Source: Trema orientale (taxonomy: Eukaryota > Streptophyta > Magnoliopsida > Rosales > Cannabaceae). Taken from it: a DNA stretch of 64,000 nt. The stretch lies in NCBI GenBank assembly GCA_002914845.1, contig JXTC01000071.1, forward strand, positions 939,633 through 1,003,632, given 5' to 3'. Positions 15,085-27,780 of the stretch are shown here, piece by piece. Below the pieces are notes generated by a model. The model saw nothing but the letters and a program-made list of their open reading frames with translations, ran no database searches and was not told the DNA's origin. The stretch's first letter is position 1, and every line of letters starts with the position of its first letter. Made by a program: the position numbers and the translations under genes.

Positions 15085-15858
15085 TCATCTACTTTGAGAA
15101 TCATCCTTCTCAGGAGACTGTTGCTGCCTTGGGACTAAGGAATCTCCACCACCACCACCAACAGATCTCTGCCCTGCCTGCTGTTGAAATTGAACTAAAG
15201 TCTGCGAATTCAAAACCCGAATATGACCATCCTGCGAAAGACCGAGCTCCAAACCCGGAACTTGCTGGTTGCCTCCTCCACCCATAATTGCAGGAAAACT
15301 CATTGAACCCAAGTTCATGCCTGGAAATTCAAAGCCATGGATTCCAAACTTAGGCAAGTAGTTCAAGTTTTCGGCTGCGAAACTCGGCGTTGACTGACCG
15401 GAATTCTGTACAAACCCTGACCCAATTCCACTTATAGCAGGCCACACACCATGAGATCTGCCTACATCCATCTTTGAATGCAAACCAGAGGAAACAGAGT
15501 TCCCCTGTTCAGAAACAGAGGCCCCTGAAGCTGCGAGAGCCGAAGCCGGGATAGTCCCGGTACCGGTAGCGGCGATGATCGACGGCTCCGCTTGCTGCAG
15601 GAGCCACTGGATGGTGTCACCATCGGATTTATGACCCAATTCTCTGGTCAATTGGAAAACCCTGGCGGCGCATAGTGCTGGCATCCTAATTCTTCTTCCT
15701 CTGCCATCAACCTTTTTGTGCCTATCCTTGCTGGAGCTTCTCTTTGGGGCTAATTGCTTCTTGTTATTGTTGTTGTTGTTGTTGTTGTTATTGGTATCGT
15801 CTTTGTTGGCAATCATAATTTGGAAGTCCTTGATTTCAGCCGGCTTGTTCTCTGCCAT
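15085..15858 (-). CDS. Class I TCP transcription factor, TCP20-like
   Basis: Single-exon gene of 257 residues. The TCP basic helix-loop-helix-like domain spans about 44-98: [17 protein letters not shown] is the class I basic region (lacking the four extra residues of class II), followed by [20 protein letters not shown] and [20 protein letters not shown]. The N-terminal EIKDFQI motif and the C-terminal [10 protein letters not shown] and SPEKDDSQ motifs are those of TCP20-type proteins. Class I TCPs bind GTGGGNCCC and promote growth and cell-cycle genes; TCP20 is also linked to nitrate signalling. Oddities are a run of ten Asn (about 23-32), encoded by a trinucleotide repeat, and a somewhat short length for TCP20. 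About 220 bp of its 5' flank recurs 3' of TNL1. Confidence 0.92.
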   Translation of the reverse strand: MAENKPAEIKDFQIMIANKDDTNNNNNNNNNNKKQLAPKRSSSKDRHKKVDGRGRRIRMPALCAARVFQLTRELGHKSDGDTIQWLLQQAEPSIIAATGTGTIPASALAASGASVSEQGNSVSSGLHSKMDVGRSHGVWPAISGIGSGFVQNSGQSTPSFAAENLNYLPKFGIHGFEFPGMNLGSMSFPAIMGGGGNQQVPGLELGLSQDGHIRVLNSQTLVQFQQQAGQRSVGGGGGDSLVPRQQQSPEKDDSQSR

Positions 15859-15964
15859 GTCTGCTTTTGGGGTTTGGGGAATGACCCAAAGGTGGGCACC
15901 TCTTTTGGGGTTGGGTGATTTTTTTTCAGCCCTTCAGTGGTTCCATGAGATTGAGAAACAGGGG

Positions 15965-16185
15965 TGGTGATATGGGAATGGGACCTATATGATTGAGGAC
16001 TTGACCTCGGAAGGCCTTAGACTTTTATGACCCCTTTGGTATGCAATTGTCAAATGGAATTATATTCGGGTCCAATAATTGATACTATTATAATCAAATT
16101 AAAGTGATTTCCCATTTAGCTGCCCTCTTTTCCTCCTCTGTTTTCTTTATCTATTTATTTTTCGTGTTGTGTTTGAATTTGAGAG
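15965..16185. repeat. TCP promoter segment duplicated near TNL1
   Basis: This segment upstream of the TCP gene is clearly similar, in the same orientation, to 26804-27000 just 3' of TNL1. Shared blocks include ACTTGACCTC, ACTTTTATGAC, TATGCAATTGTC, GGTCCAATAATT and TTTGAATTTGAGA, in the same order and with similar spacing. Confidence 0.75.
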
Positions 16186-19100
16186 CATGATTATTTTATG
16201 GACTAATATTTTATCTAAATTTAACCATTATATTAGACATATAAGTGTATTTCAAAAATAAAAAAATTATGTATAAGTGGTTTCTCTTTGAGACATGGCA
16301 TATACCAGAGATGAGACTAGAAATTGTAAAGAAAATAGTAAGACGCAAAACTTTTGGATATTAACTTTATGGAGTTTATGTATAAGTCAATTGTTTATAT
16401 TTATTTCCGTAAAAAAAAAAATTGTTTATATTTATGAATTTTTGTTCGAGTAAGTTACCATATGAGTTTGACTAAATTTGAGTAGCTTCCAAATTATGTA
16501 AAAAAGGGAGCCTTATTGATTAAGGAATGTGGCTGCATAAATATGGGTTCGGACAAGAGTGATGTGAGAATTATATGGTAGGTAAAGGATATCGAAAATT
16601 TAAAATCTAAATTTTGGCGATAATTTTTTTTGGAAGCGAGACAATAATCCCTTATGTGTGTATGTATGTGGTGATATTCTTATTATTGATTGGCGCATTT
16701 GTTGTTAATTTTCAGTGAGTGTTACTAGAGCAAGATTTTTTGTAACATAAGCATTCTATTAGTGACCTATCTGTGTAGGAACCGAACCATGTGAGTTCCT
16801 AGAATGGGCACAAAGGTAATAAGTGATGGAACAGGGACCATCATCGTGCTACATATCATTACGTAGTTGTCGTACCTGTAAATGGTTTGATATTAGGTTA
16901 ATTTCTGGTCTGCATAAATGAAGCAAGGGAGGGATTACAACTGTATACAAGATTCTGAATATAATGGGTCCAATGGACATAAGATATAAATAACATGATG
17001 TAATGGCCTAAGGGACCGGTGATGATAAGAAGTAGGTTCTTGATAAGAGGACATTCTTGCTGTTGGACTTTATGGGTTAATGGGTTATTTTCATTTTTTA
17101 GTTCATTATCTGAAAGCCAATCACATAACATGGATGTGCAGGTAGTCCCATATTTTCGATAAGCAAACATAACTGGATCTTATATTTACAGCATAGCATA
17201 AAGAAAAAGCCTTATAACTTCATGAAATCTTTCACTACATATATCTAAATTTGGAGTTAATCAATGAATTCACTCGAATGGGATTTGAAGGAAATTTCAT
17301 ATTATTCAAGTAGTATTTGTGGAGAAAGTGGATAAGTGATGTCACATCCCCATTAAAACCACACCATAGCCTTTGTTTAACTAAACAATTAATACTTTGA
17401 TCACAATATATAGGGTCTGAATTCTGAAACTAATAATGAGCATAGAAAATTTTGGTCAGTGTTCGTGGAAAAATCTTGTTTTAAGTTGCTTTATTGTATA
17501 AGCTTTCACATTTTGAAAGTGGCCTGGAATGACTTTTCTTTCTTATTATCTTCGGTTTTGCTTTATTGAGGAGAGAAGCGATATCATTGGTGCTAGGTAA
17601 TGTAATGAGTAAGTGTGATTTACGTGTCGGGTTTCTTATGCTGCCCACCAAGGAGACAAAACAAGCCTTTCAAAAGCTTGATATTGACATTCCAACCAAA
17701 ACCTCTCAAGTTCAAAACCTTTTATATTTTTGAAAAATACAACTTTAGTAGGATCGAGAAAACATGTTATTTCAAATAATATATTGGACTTAAAACCTTT
17801 TTTTTTTTTTGGGGGGGGTGGGGGGTGGGCACTAAAGTCCATTTGAACTATCAATCTCATAGGTTTTTTTTTTTCCTTAGAATAACTATCAATCTCATAG
17901 TTGTTATCTTCATTTGCTACGTTAAGCTTATTTTTCTAGTATCTCATGATATGCGAAGAAAATTGGTTTAATGTAATTAAAACCAATCAAGCTTGAATGC
18001 AATTAAGGTAAGGTCTGATTTTCCACAACCCCTACTTGGAAAAGCTTGTACATTTGCCCCCATATTATCAAAAAGTTGGCATGCAATCGCGAAGTTGATT
18101 CTGGTAGTTGGAAAACGAAATTGGTGGGAAAAAGGAGGTCCTTTACTTTATATGTTTCAGTCAATATTATCCGCAGTGGCAGTGGCAGTGGTAGTAATCT
18201 TTTGCTCATACAAAAGCAACTTATACAAATAACTTGTCCAACTTATACAAATAACTTACTGGACAATTAATCGGATGTTTAACCTTGGATACCATTCAGG
18301 ATTTAAACTTTCATATTTTCCTACTGAATAGTATCTGGCTTCGAAAAAAAAAAAAACTAACTGCAACTATCAGGCTGCATGGTTTGAAATGTCAAGGAAA
18401 ATGAGCTACTATAGTCTCCATTTTCTATGGCCGTTTCAAACTGTAACGCCTGCTCATATGTCATATAGTGAAAAAAGAGAAGAAAAGAAATTCTAGTTTT
18501 GATGTTCTGTATTTTTTGCTCGATATTTTAATTAGACGAACTTATTTGATTAGAGTCTTATTTACTTTATGAAACGTGTTATGAAGCTTTAATTATTAAC
18601 TTCATTAGTTATATGGTGATTCTTATTATATGGACTGTGAGGTGTTAATTGATATAAACTTATGTAGGAAATTTGCTAGAACTGTCCAATCTACAGTCAA
18701 AGACACAGTTTGATGGCAACACATTTCATTCCTCCTAATCTAATGTGGATTCTGAATTCAAATCCCTATTCATTCAATTCAATATATATATATATATGAG
18801 TCTACCAATAATAAGGCATCCATGTTTTGAGGTTAAAACCGCACCAAAAGAAAAAAAACCATCAAAATTGCCACTTATTCACCCCAATTGGCTCCAAAGT
18901 TCAAAGACCAGTTTAGTATTGATATGCTGTATTGTAACTTTATTTTAATTATGTCTTAAATAAGAAGTAACTGTGAAAAAAAATCTAGATATTTTTAGTA
19001 AGTTTAATTTACAAAATTACTATGCTATTTAAAAATAATATCTAAGTACTTGGACGGACATATTAAGTTTTCACATAGGAAAAAAGATGTTTTCACAACA

Positions 19101-20790
19101 TTTACCAAAAACAAAATTTCAATTACGTTTGTAAGAAAAAAAATTTTTCCTTCTAATAATATGCACATTGATCAAAGTATATCACCCATTCATTGTAGAC
19201 AAATTGTATAAATGACAACATATGTCCTCTTCTAAAATTAGGATTACATATATACATATATGTAAGTTTATTTTTTTTTAAAATACATATATAGGAAAAT
19301 CTGAATCATGTGATATATATATACACATATATGCATATACATAATTATGGGTAATTTTAGAATACAACTTCTTATTAAAATTATTTTGAAAAATTTGTTT
19401 TATGTAAGTAAAAACAATTGTAAAAGCAATGCCTACCTTATTTCTCAAATTATATTTAAAATAATAATTACACAACCATTTTCAAAATTTGTTGACCAAA
19501 TATAAACTTATCAAATGCCTCTCCTTCCTCCTCCTTTTCTCTAATCACATTAAAAACTGAAAACAGTCTCTTAAATCAATCCTAAACGGGGCCTGAAAAT
19601 GTAGGAACTATATTTTGTTTTCATGGTAGGGAATAATTTGTAGGTTGGGATCCACATGTTAATTAATGTAGGATTCATCATTGTGAGAATTTAATAATTG
19701 TGTGTTCAACTTAACTAGTAATTCACACCAATAAAAAATTGATAGTGTTAGTTTTTTTATTTTTTTTCATTTTTAAATTTCAACACAGTTTCATAGCAAT
19801 ACTATTTTCTATTATGGGTTTTGATACTTTTTGTTCTCATTTCATTTCAATTTTGTGTTCAATATTTGATGAGTTGCTCTGCATTAATGTGATTCTGTAT
19901 TGCAAAACGTGGAATGATTTACTTAAGTATAACAAAATTTAAAATCAAAGTGAGTGTGCGTACATAATAATTCATTAATATTGTCACTTGATAGTTGTAC
20001 TTAGCACCACAGTCCACAAATTACTCGTTAAAACTAATTTTCCACCACCTCCATCATGGTATAAATTTGTGAAAACATTTAAATCTAAAAGTCGATGATG
20101 ATAATAACTATTACACAAAATAGATTTAAATGTTGATGTTGATAATAACTATTACACAAAATATAAATTGAACAAACAATAAAAGTAGAATAAAAATGCA
20201 AATAACCTAGTAAAAAAATGATATAAAAATATGATGATTACTTTTATAAAAGATGTCGAGTGACACCCACCGAAATTTATGTCTAACTGAATATTTTTTA
20301 ACAGAAAATATTATTTGTTTTCTTATTTTATTTTGCTTTTAGATGTGGGTTTGAATATTTATTTTGTTAATGTTTTGATTTATTCTTAGTTAATTATAAC
20401 CAGTTACAATTAGTTTTGAATTAATTAAGCCCTACTTTTTTTAAAAAAAAAAAAACTATAACCAGTTACAATTAGCTTTGAATTAATCTCTATTTATTTT
20501 GAATTAGTTTAAATGTTCTAATTTAAAATTTTTATTTTCCTTCCTAAGCTTGTATTTTCCTCCTAACAATTGGATATAATAAAATATCAATTATGCCCTT
20601 AAAACTACCCCATGTGGAGCTCACATGACTATTTCCGTTAGTGCTGTAAAACTCAATGCCATTTTGGGGTTGATTGCCGCTGATTTTGTTAACTAAAGCA
20701 CCTAATCTCCAAGATAAAAAACTTGGGCCCATAAACTTAAGGGCAGACATTACCAAATGCCCGATTTCATATTCTTTCACTTATCTTTTC
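16186..20790. other. AT-rich intergenic DNA
   Basis: No gene recognised. There are short tandem duplications at about 18215-18260 (ACTTATACAAATAACTT), 20095-20163 (GATAATAACTATTACACAAA) and 20395-20488 (TATAACCAGTTACAATTAG), and A/T homopolymer runs. The stretch 19890-20030 is loosely similar to 21550-21700, so a degenerate repeat family is probably present. Confidence 0.35.
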
Positions 20791-21499
20791 GGGCTGTTTG
20801 GCATGGGAAGTTCCAAGTTTTCAGATTAATAGGAGAGTTGAGGAAGGTAATGTGATTATTTATAAATTCAAATAATTGTATTTGTTTGTGCATTAGAATT
20901 TTTTTCATGATTCCCAGAAATGTCAGAAAACTGTGTTTGGTTAGACACGAGAATGTACTGATTTTTTGTATTTTGTCCACAATAATTGAAATAATCATTT
21001 TCAGTCATTTTTTAGCCCTTGTTTTAATAATGAATAAGCATATTTTTTTAAATATTAATATTAATTTTTCATAAAATAAAAAATATTTTTATTTAAAATA
21101 ATTATAAAATTCTCAAAAATATTCTTAGGTTGTATATGGTTTAATGTATTAGTTTCTGGAATTCCGTATTTCATTAGGTCGTATACGGTTTGACGTGTTA
21201 TTTTTTGGAATCGTGTACTTCATTATGTTATATACGGTTTAATGTATTATTTTCTGGAATCATGTACTTCATTAGAAATGTATTATTTTCTAGAATCGAG
21301 TGTGAGACCCACAATTTTGAGTTTACGGGTATATGAAATTCACCGCTCTAAATTACTTTCACATTACCTCATTTCCCAGCAACAAGCCCCGATGCATCTA
21401 CTTATCCAAATTTCAAAAAAATTTAATACCTTATAACAAACATGAGAATCGTCAAGATTCCCATTTCTACTCAAAACTTTAATCGGTACCAAACAGCCC
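20791..21499. mobile_element. MITE, PIF/Harbinger (Tourist)-like
   Basis: The ends are inverted repeats: GGGCTGTTTGGCATGGGAAG on the left and, in reverse complement, GGGCTGTTTGGTACCGATTA on the right. TTC flanks both sides as a possible 3-bp target duplication. No coding capacity. It contains three to four tandem copies of a ~54-bp unit (about 21128-21300: TATACGGTTTAATGTATTA..TCTGGAAT..GTACTTCATTA). Terminal sequence and 3-bp duplication suggest PIF/Harbinger; TTC is unusual for that superfamily, which prefers TWA. Confidence 0.55.
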
Positions 21500-21706
21500 T
21501 TCATTCAAAATGCAACAAAAGCATTGTAGGCTAGTGAGTAGGTCTTTTTTTTTTTTTAATTGCAAAATGTGGTATCATTACTTAAGTCGCCCGAAATTTG
21601 AAATCAAAGTTTATGCTTTTATGTATTAATAATTAAATCGTTAATTGCGCACTTACTTAATAATCGTGCTAAGCACCACAACACTCCACAAAGTATACTT
21701 GCCAAG

Positions 21707-22274
21707 TAGGAATGGCAATGGGGCGGATTGGGGACAGTTTTTTAATTACCATCCCCATCCCTGAAAGCCAATCACAATACCATACCCGCCCCATTAACCA
21801 TTCTTTTGGATGCGGGGACGGTGCAGGTATTAACCAATGGATAACGGGGAAAACTACGGTTACCCATTACCCATTGATAATATTAAAATATTAAAAAATT
21901 AAGATGAAAATACTAAATCCTTTTCATAATTAACAAAATATTAAACACAACAATATACTAATAATTTTTAAACTCTAAAATTTATATAAGTACATATAAC
22001 TCTCCAAAATCATTATTTTACCAAAGATATAATAATATTGATAGTGTAAAATTAAATAGATATTTATATGTATAATAATTTTTCTATGTAAATATATATA
22101 TCGGGGCGGGTACGGTGCGGATTATACAAATACCGTCCCCGCACCATACCCACATATTGACGGTACGGTTATTCCCCGCCCCGGTCATTTTTCCCGCTTG
22201 AGCGATTTTTCCCCTCCCCATTCGAATCGGATAACCACGGATACCCGTAACCATGGATTATATTGCCATCCCTA
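21707..22274. mobile_element. hAT-type MITE abutting TNL1
   Basis: 568-bp element with terminal inverted repeats TAGGAATGGCAAT / ATTGCCATCCCTA (one mismatch) and a perfect 8-bp target duplication TTGCCAAG at 21699-21706 and 22275-22282, the hAT signature. Subterminal GC-rich arms (GGGGCGGATTGGGGAC; CGGGGCGGGTACGG) flank an AT-rich core. No transposase. It ends 42 bp before the TNL1 start codon, so it lies within the leader or core promoter. Confidence 0.85.
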
Positions 22275-22316
22275 TTGCCAAGTACTAAATGAAATTTCAC
22301 CATCTTCATCTTCAGT

Positions 22317-25300
22317 ATGACACGTGAAGAAGCACCATCGTCTTCGTCATCAATGAATATCGCTGTAAGAAAATATTTCGATGTGTTCCTCAGCTTTAGA
22401 GGAGAAGACACTCGCAATAACTTCACCGACCATTTGTACGCTGCATTGGGTCGAGGCGGGATTAACTCCTTCAAGGACGATGAGAAGCTCGAGAGAGGCA
22501 AGACGATCGCACCAGAGCTCTTGAGAGCAATCGAGCAGTCAAGATTCGCGATCGTCGTTTTCTCGAGAAACTACGCTTCTTCAACATGGTGTTTGGACGA
22601 GCTTGCCAAGATAAATGAATGCAAGACGAACGTGATGGGACTGAGGGTTCTACCTGTCTTCCACAGTGTGGAGCCATCCGATGTCAGAAAGCAAACCGGA
22701 CCATTTGGAGAGGCCTTTGCCGAGCATGAACGAGATTTCATGCACAATATGGATAGGCTAAACAAGTGGAGAAATGCTTTAACTCAAGTAGCTAATCTCT
22801 CCGGACGGGATTTGAAAAACAGGTACTAATTAGAGTACATATATACTGATCGTGAGTTCTCTTCATTGAAGATTGATGATGATATTTCACCTACTTTTTC
22901 ATATATTTCATTAATTGAAGTAAAATATGTTGTTATGCTAGTAGATTCAGTGGACGGAATATTCATTTATTTGGTTTTTTTTTTTTTTTAGCAGAAATAT
23001 TTAACATATCTATCACATTTCCTGATATATAAGCCAACGGTTAGGGGGCAAAGATTAGTTCTTGCTGTTTATTTAAAAACATCTGACACTTCGGGAGAAC
23101 ATGTTTTGTGATAAATTGAAATAGACAGCACTATATGAGCTCATATATAGCTCATATAGGTAGATTTGCTCAATTCTGTTTGATTGCTATGTGTCTCATA
23201 AATCATAATAAAATAAAAGGGCTTTTTTTTTTTAAAAAAAAAAAGAATTTTATTGTGCAGGCGCGAGACAGAGGTTATTCAGGAGATAGTTACAAATATT
23301 TCAAAAATATTGAATCGTGAAGTCTCAATCAGTGTTGACAATCGTTTGATTGGAATGGATTCCCGCGTTGGGGAATTGCTTTCCTACTTGGGTAGAGGAG
23401 AGTTGGATGGTGTTCGGACCATAGGGATATGGGGGATGGGCCGGATTGGTAGAACAACACTTGCGCAGGAAGTTTTTAATAGGTTCAAAGACCAATTTGA
23501 GGCTAGCTGCTTCATTGAGAATGTCAGAGAGCGATCTGAGAAGCATGGTCTAGTTCACTTGCAAAAGCTTCTATACAGTTTCTTGCTTGAAAGTGAGGCA
23601 AACATACAGACTGTTGACGTGGGAACCCATATATTGAAAGATAGGCTGCATCGTAAAAGGGTGCTTATCATTTTGGATGATGCTGATAAAGAAGATCAAA
23701 TAAAATATTTAGCTGGAGAGGGTGGTGAGCAATGTGATTGGTTTGGTCGAGGGAGCAGAATCATTGTAACAACTAGAGATAAGAAATTGTTGACCAAGTA
23801 TGGCAGCAATGTGTATGAGGTTGATAAACTAACCGACCAGGAAGCTCTTTGGCTCTTATGCAACAAAGCCGGCTTTAAGAACTGGCCTGCTGATGAGTAT
23901 AAGGAGATTTCCTATGCCATTGTAAAACATGTTAATGGCCTTCCTTTGGCTCTTGTAGTTTTGGGTTCCTTCTTGAGTAACAGAACTGTAGAAGAATGGT
24001 CAGACACATTGGATGGACTAAGGAAATATCCTGAAGAAGATATTCTTTGTCGGCTTCAATTAAGTGTTAATGGATTACGACATACGGAGAGGCAAATATT
24101 CTTGGACATTGCATGTTTTTTCAAAGGAGAGGATGAATATCGTGTTAGAAAGATATTGAAAAGCAGCTATTATGCAGCCAGCATTAAAGTTCTCATTGAA
24201 AAGGCTTTAGTAACTAAAGTAAGAGACAAATTGTGAATGCATGATTTACTACAGGAATTGGGTTGGAAAATTGTTCGTCAAGAATCTTCTGAGCCTGGAA
24301 AGCGTAGCAGGTTGTGGCTTTATGAGGATGCCCATCGTGTTCTTTCTCAGAACGAGGTAAAGGGAATTTAGCATCAACTTATTACATATTTAATTAACCC
24401 ATATACGGGCAATGAAATATTTTGGTTTTGATGCTAAATGCACAGTCGTTAACGACAGTTGAGTTCCATTAGCTTTCAGCATTTAACTGCCCGTGCCCTC
24501 TTTTCTACGTACAGGGAACGGGAGCTGTTGAAGGCTTATTCTTAACATTGCCTATACAGCAAGAGGTAATCTTGAACACTGACCCGTTCTCAAAGATGGA
24601 CAAGTTAAGATTGTTGAAGATTCGCAACGTGAAATTCTCCTCATGCCTTAGTTACCTTTCTAGTGAGTTATGTTTTCTGGAATGGCATGAATGTCCTTTA
24701 AAATCTTATTCCACCAAGTTTTCAACCACATACGCTCGTTGAACTCAACATGTCTAACGGCTCAATCACACAACTATGTTGGAAAAATATGAGTGTAAGA
24801 TTACCACACTCCTTTTTTTTAACGGAAACTTCTCGTGAATGTGTCGACAATATATGCTTATGTTTTTCACTAATTTGTTCAACAAATTTCTGTTTTGAAA
24901 AGCAGGATGCGAACATGTTAATATCGATTGATTTCAGTAATTGCCAATACTTGACCAACACTCCGGACTTCAGTAAGATCCCCAATCTTGAGAGGCTGAT
25001 CCTTAAAGGCTGTAAGAGATTATCAAAGGTTCACCCATCAATTGGACTTCTCAAACGACTCGTTTTACTGAACTTGAAAGGCTGCGAATCTCTTAAGAAG
25101 CTTCCCCGTGACATTAGCTTGGAATCCCTTGAAGTTTTAATTCTTTCTGGATGCTCAAAACTCAACGAATTTCCGGAGATTCAGGGGAACATGGAACGAC
25201 TGTCCGAACTTCATTTAGATGAAACTGCTATAGTGGAGCTGCCAACTTCAATCAAGCACTTGACTGGCCTCAGTTTGTTAAATCTAAGTGGCTGTAAGAA

Positions 25301-26775
25301 TCTTCTACGCCTTCCAAGCGACATTTGTAGTTTGACATCTCTAAAATCTCTCAATCTGTCAGGCTTCTCCTATGGACTTAAAGCCGAGTCACATAGATCA
25401 TGGCGGTTGTGCTTCTCTTGTTGTTTGGATTTCCTAGTACGCTCTGAGTCCATGGGTTTGCAGTTGCCTAATTCATTCTTAGGTCTATCCTCTTTGAGAT
25501 TTTTAGATCTAAGTCACTGCAATCTGTCAGAACAAGCCATCCCCAGTGATCTTGGTTGCTTATCCTCGCTGGAGTATTTAGCTTTGAGTGGAAACAACTT
25601 CACAAGAATACCTGAAAGCATCCGTCAACTTTCTAAGCTCAGAAAACTTTTCTTGGATGGGTGTAGTGAGCTTCAATCTTTACAAAATCTTCCACCAAGT
25701 ATAACGTATGTAAATGCCCGTGATTGTAATAAGCTGAAAAGTTTTTCAAATGATCAGTTCGCGATATTGACATCGACTTCAGGATTCTGCTTCATGGATT
25801 TGGAGAAATCAGACCAGGACAAAGGTCCGAAACTACATGAGATACAAATGGCTCCAAAACATAGTCTCGCAATGCTTCTTCAATACTCCAAGGTCTCTTT
25901 CTTCCCCCACTCAGCCAGACACTCTTCAAATGTTCATATTTCTCACACTTTCTTTTTTGCCCCCTTTTTAATAGGACAAAATCTACCACAAAGAAAGATT
26001 TGCATATACAATTGCTCGGACTAGAATTCCTGACTGGTGTAGCACCTGGAGTATTGGGTCATCTGTAACGGTCCAACTACCTCTGGATTTGAATAGTAAT
26101 AGTAAGTGGATCGGATTGGCCCTATATGTTGTTTTTGTGGTCCAGAAGCAAAACAGTTCGGATTCAAAACAGAATCAGTTTTCTTTCCATTTTGAAAACG
26201 GCGAAGGTCGCCTTGAAAATATCATCAACTTGGACATATTTGTACATGAAAATATAGACTCATATGGACTATGCTATTATGTACCACGAGAATGGTTTGC
26301 TGGACAGTTGAATAAAGCAAGTCGCATTGAGGCTTCAGTTTCAACGAAAAGTCAGGAGCTTGATGTGAAAATGTGTGGTGGGCATCTGATATATGACCAG
26401 ACAGTGGAATCTATCATACTTGCTGAGCTAGATTATTATGACTCGGAAGGACAACATAGAAGTTTGGCATCACATGAAGCAACATGCAATTGTGCTTCTA
26501 CAAATTCCTTCTTTTCTGCATCAACTTCTCCAACTCCCTTCTCAGTTCATAAAGCGACAAGCACTTCCTCTTTCAGGGTTAGAACTTCAACCGGACCTCC
26601 ACGTCGCATTTGCTGCTTTTGGCTAACAAATGAGCAGCTACAGTCGTGTTTGAGTTTTAATTTCGTCGGAGCCATAGCTACGCTTTTCAAATCATTTGCT
26701 CGTTGGTTGATGGACAACAGATCAGAATCTGGTTTTGGAACAAGTAGAACGTCACTTGAGAGTGGAGGCGGATAA
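22317..26775 (+). pseudogene. TNL1: TIR-NBS-LRR resistance gene with one C-JID, disrupted
   Basis: Exons inferred from TNL2: 22317-22822 (TIR), 23261-24356 (NB-ARC), about 24515-24794 (first LRR piece), 24906-25892 (LRR) and 25975-26775 (C-JID, ending in a Ser-rich tail). The TIR is whole: FDVFLSFRGEDTR and SSTWCLDEL with the catalytic Glu. The NB-ARC has ILDDADK, GSRIIVTTRDKKLL, GLPLAL and CFFKG, but Walker A reads GMGRIGRTT, so the nucleotide-binding Lys is Arg. A TGA at 24234 replaces the codon just before MHDLLQELG, and the LRR exon changes frame near 24700 (the expected PPSFQPHTLVELNMS lies in another frame). TNLs are intracellular immune receptors that make nucleotide signals through the TIR NADase. 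This copy probably cannot give a full receptor, but the TIR exon could. A hAT MITE sits just upstream. Confidence 0.85.
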
Positions 26776-26803
26776 ATTATTATGAACAAAGTGAGAGAAC
26801 GGT

Positions 26804-27000
26804 ATGGTAATGGAACCCATATGGTTGAACACTTGACCTCTGAACGTTTGAACTTTTATGACACGAAGTTATGCAATTGTCTTCAGGTCCAATAATTCTA
26901 ACCATTAAGTTTCATATTAGAGTGATTACTCATTTTATTCTTCTTCTTTGTTTACGTTTCAATGTTATATTTGAATTTGAGATTTATATTACAAATAGTC
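26804..27000. repeat. Copy of the TCP20-like promoter segment, 3' of TNL1
   Basis: Direct-orientation match to 15965-16185, beginning about 30 bp after the TNL1 stop codon and ending near TTTGAATTTGAGA. The two copies are clearly diverged, so the duplication is old. Confidence 0.7.
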
Positions 27001-27780
27001 ACTGTGATGTCACATTTAAATTATCGGGGATTGATGAAGCATCTAGAAGCACTAAACGTACCTATATTAGGCTAGGCGCAAATATAGAAACAGTAATAGA
27101 GTATTTTTATTTATTTTATTAGGTTTATTTAAATTTTAAGTAAATAGTTGTTAGTTATTAATTTTTGTCAATTGCTTACTCAAGTCTACTTTCTTAGTTT
27201 TTGTCCTATGCTTATTTATAAATAAGCCTTTTTATTGGGTGGAATGAGGAGTGAGTATTATGTCGGGAGTTCAACTCTCAGGGTTTGTGAGTTTTTTTTC
27301 TTTATTTATAATAAGTAATAGTCATTAGTTAAACTTCACTTTTTTTAAATAAAAAAAAATAAACATTTGTTATTGTAATTGTATTAATGAAATATAACTA
27401 TATATTCAATTATTCTCTCTATAATTCTCTTTCTTTCTTTAAAATTTTCTATGTTCTTCTCTAAATCTCTCTCTCTCTCTTTTCGTTCTCTTCTTCCCTA
27501 CTTTCTTCCAATTTCCCTTCTATTGCTACATCAGGGAGACTATGATCTTAAAAGTTATTAATAAAAAGCATGGCTCCTCAATTCAAGCTCTTTGATACAT
27601 AATTTGAAATCTCCAGTCATAATATCTTTAGTACGTATTTTATCTGATCTGCTTTATCTTGATAAACAAAGAATTGAAGGAGAAGAACACCTGCTCGGCC
27701 CTAGTACTATAGAACTTTTACAAATATAGAAAACAATCATCATAACGTCAATATTGTAAAAAGTTGAACAAAGTTGCGAA
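27001..27780. other. Intergenic DNA 3' of TNL1 with a SINE-like repeat
   Basis: 27240-27345 resembles the 4738-5043 repeat in inverted orientation (GGGAGTTCAACTC box-like sequence followed by TTATAATAAGTAATAGTCATTAGTT). A CT-rich stretch lies at 27415-27520. No coding gene is recognised. Confidence 0.35.

Noticed and set aside
22471-22765. Open frames antisense to the TNL1 TIR exon (similar ones lie antisense to the TNL2 and TNL3 exons)
   Set aside because: They are shadows of the conserved TIR and NB-ARC coding strand and show no domain of their own.
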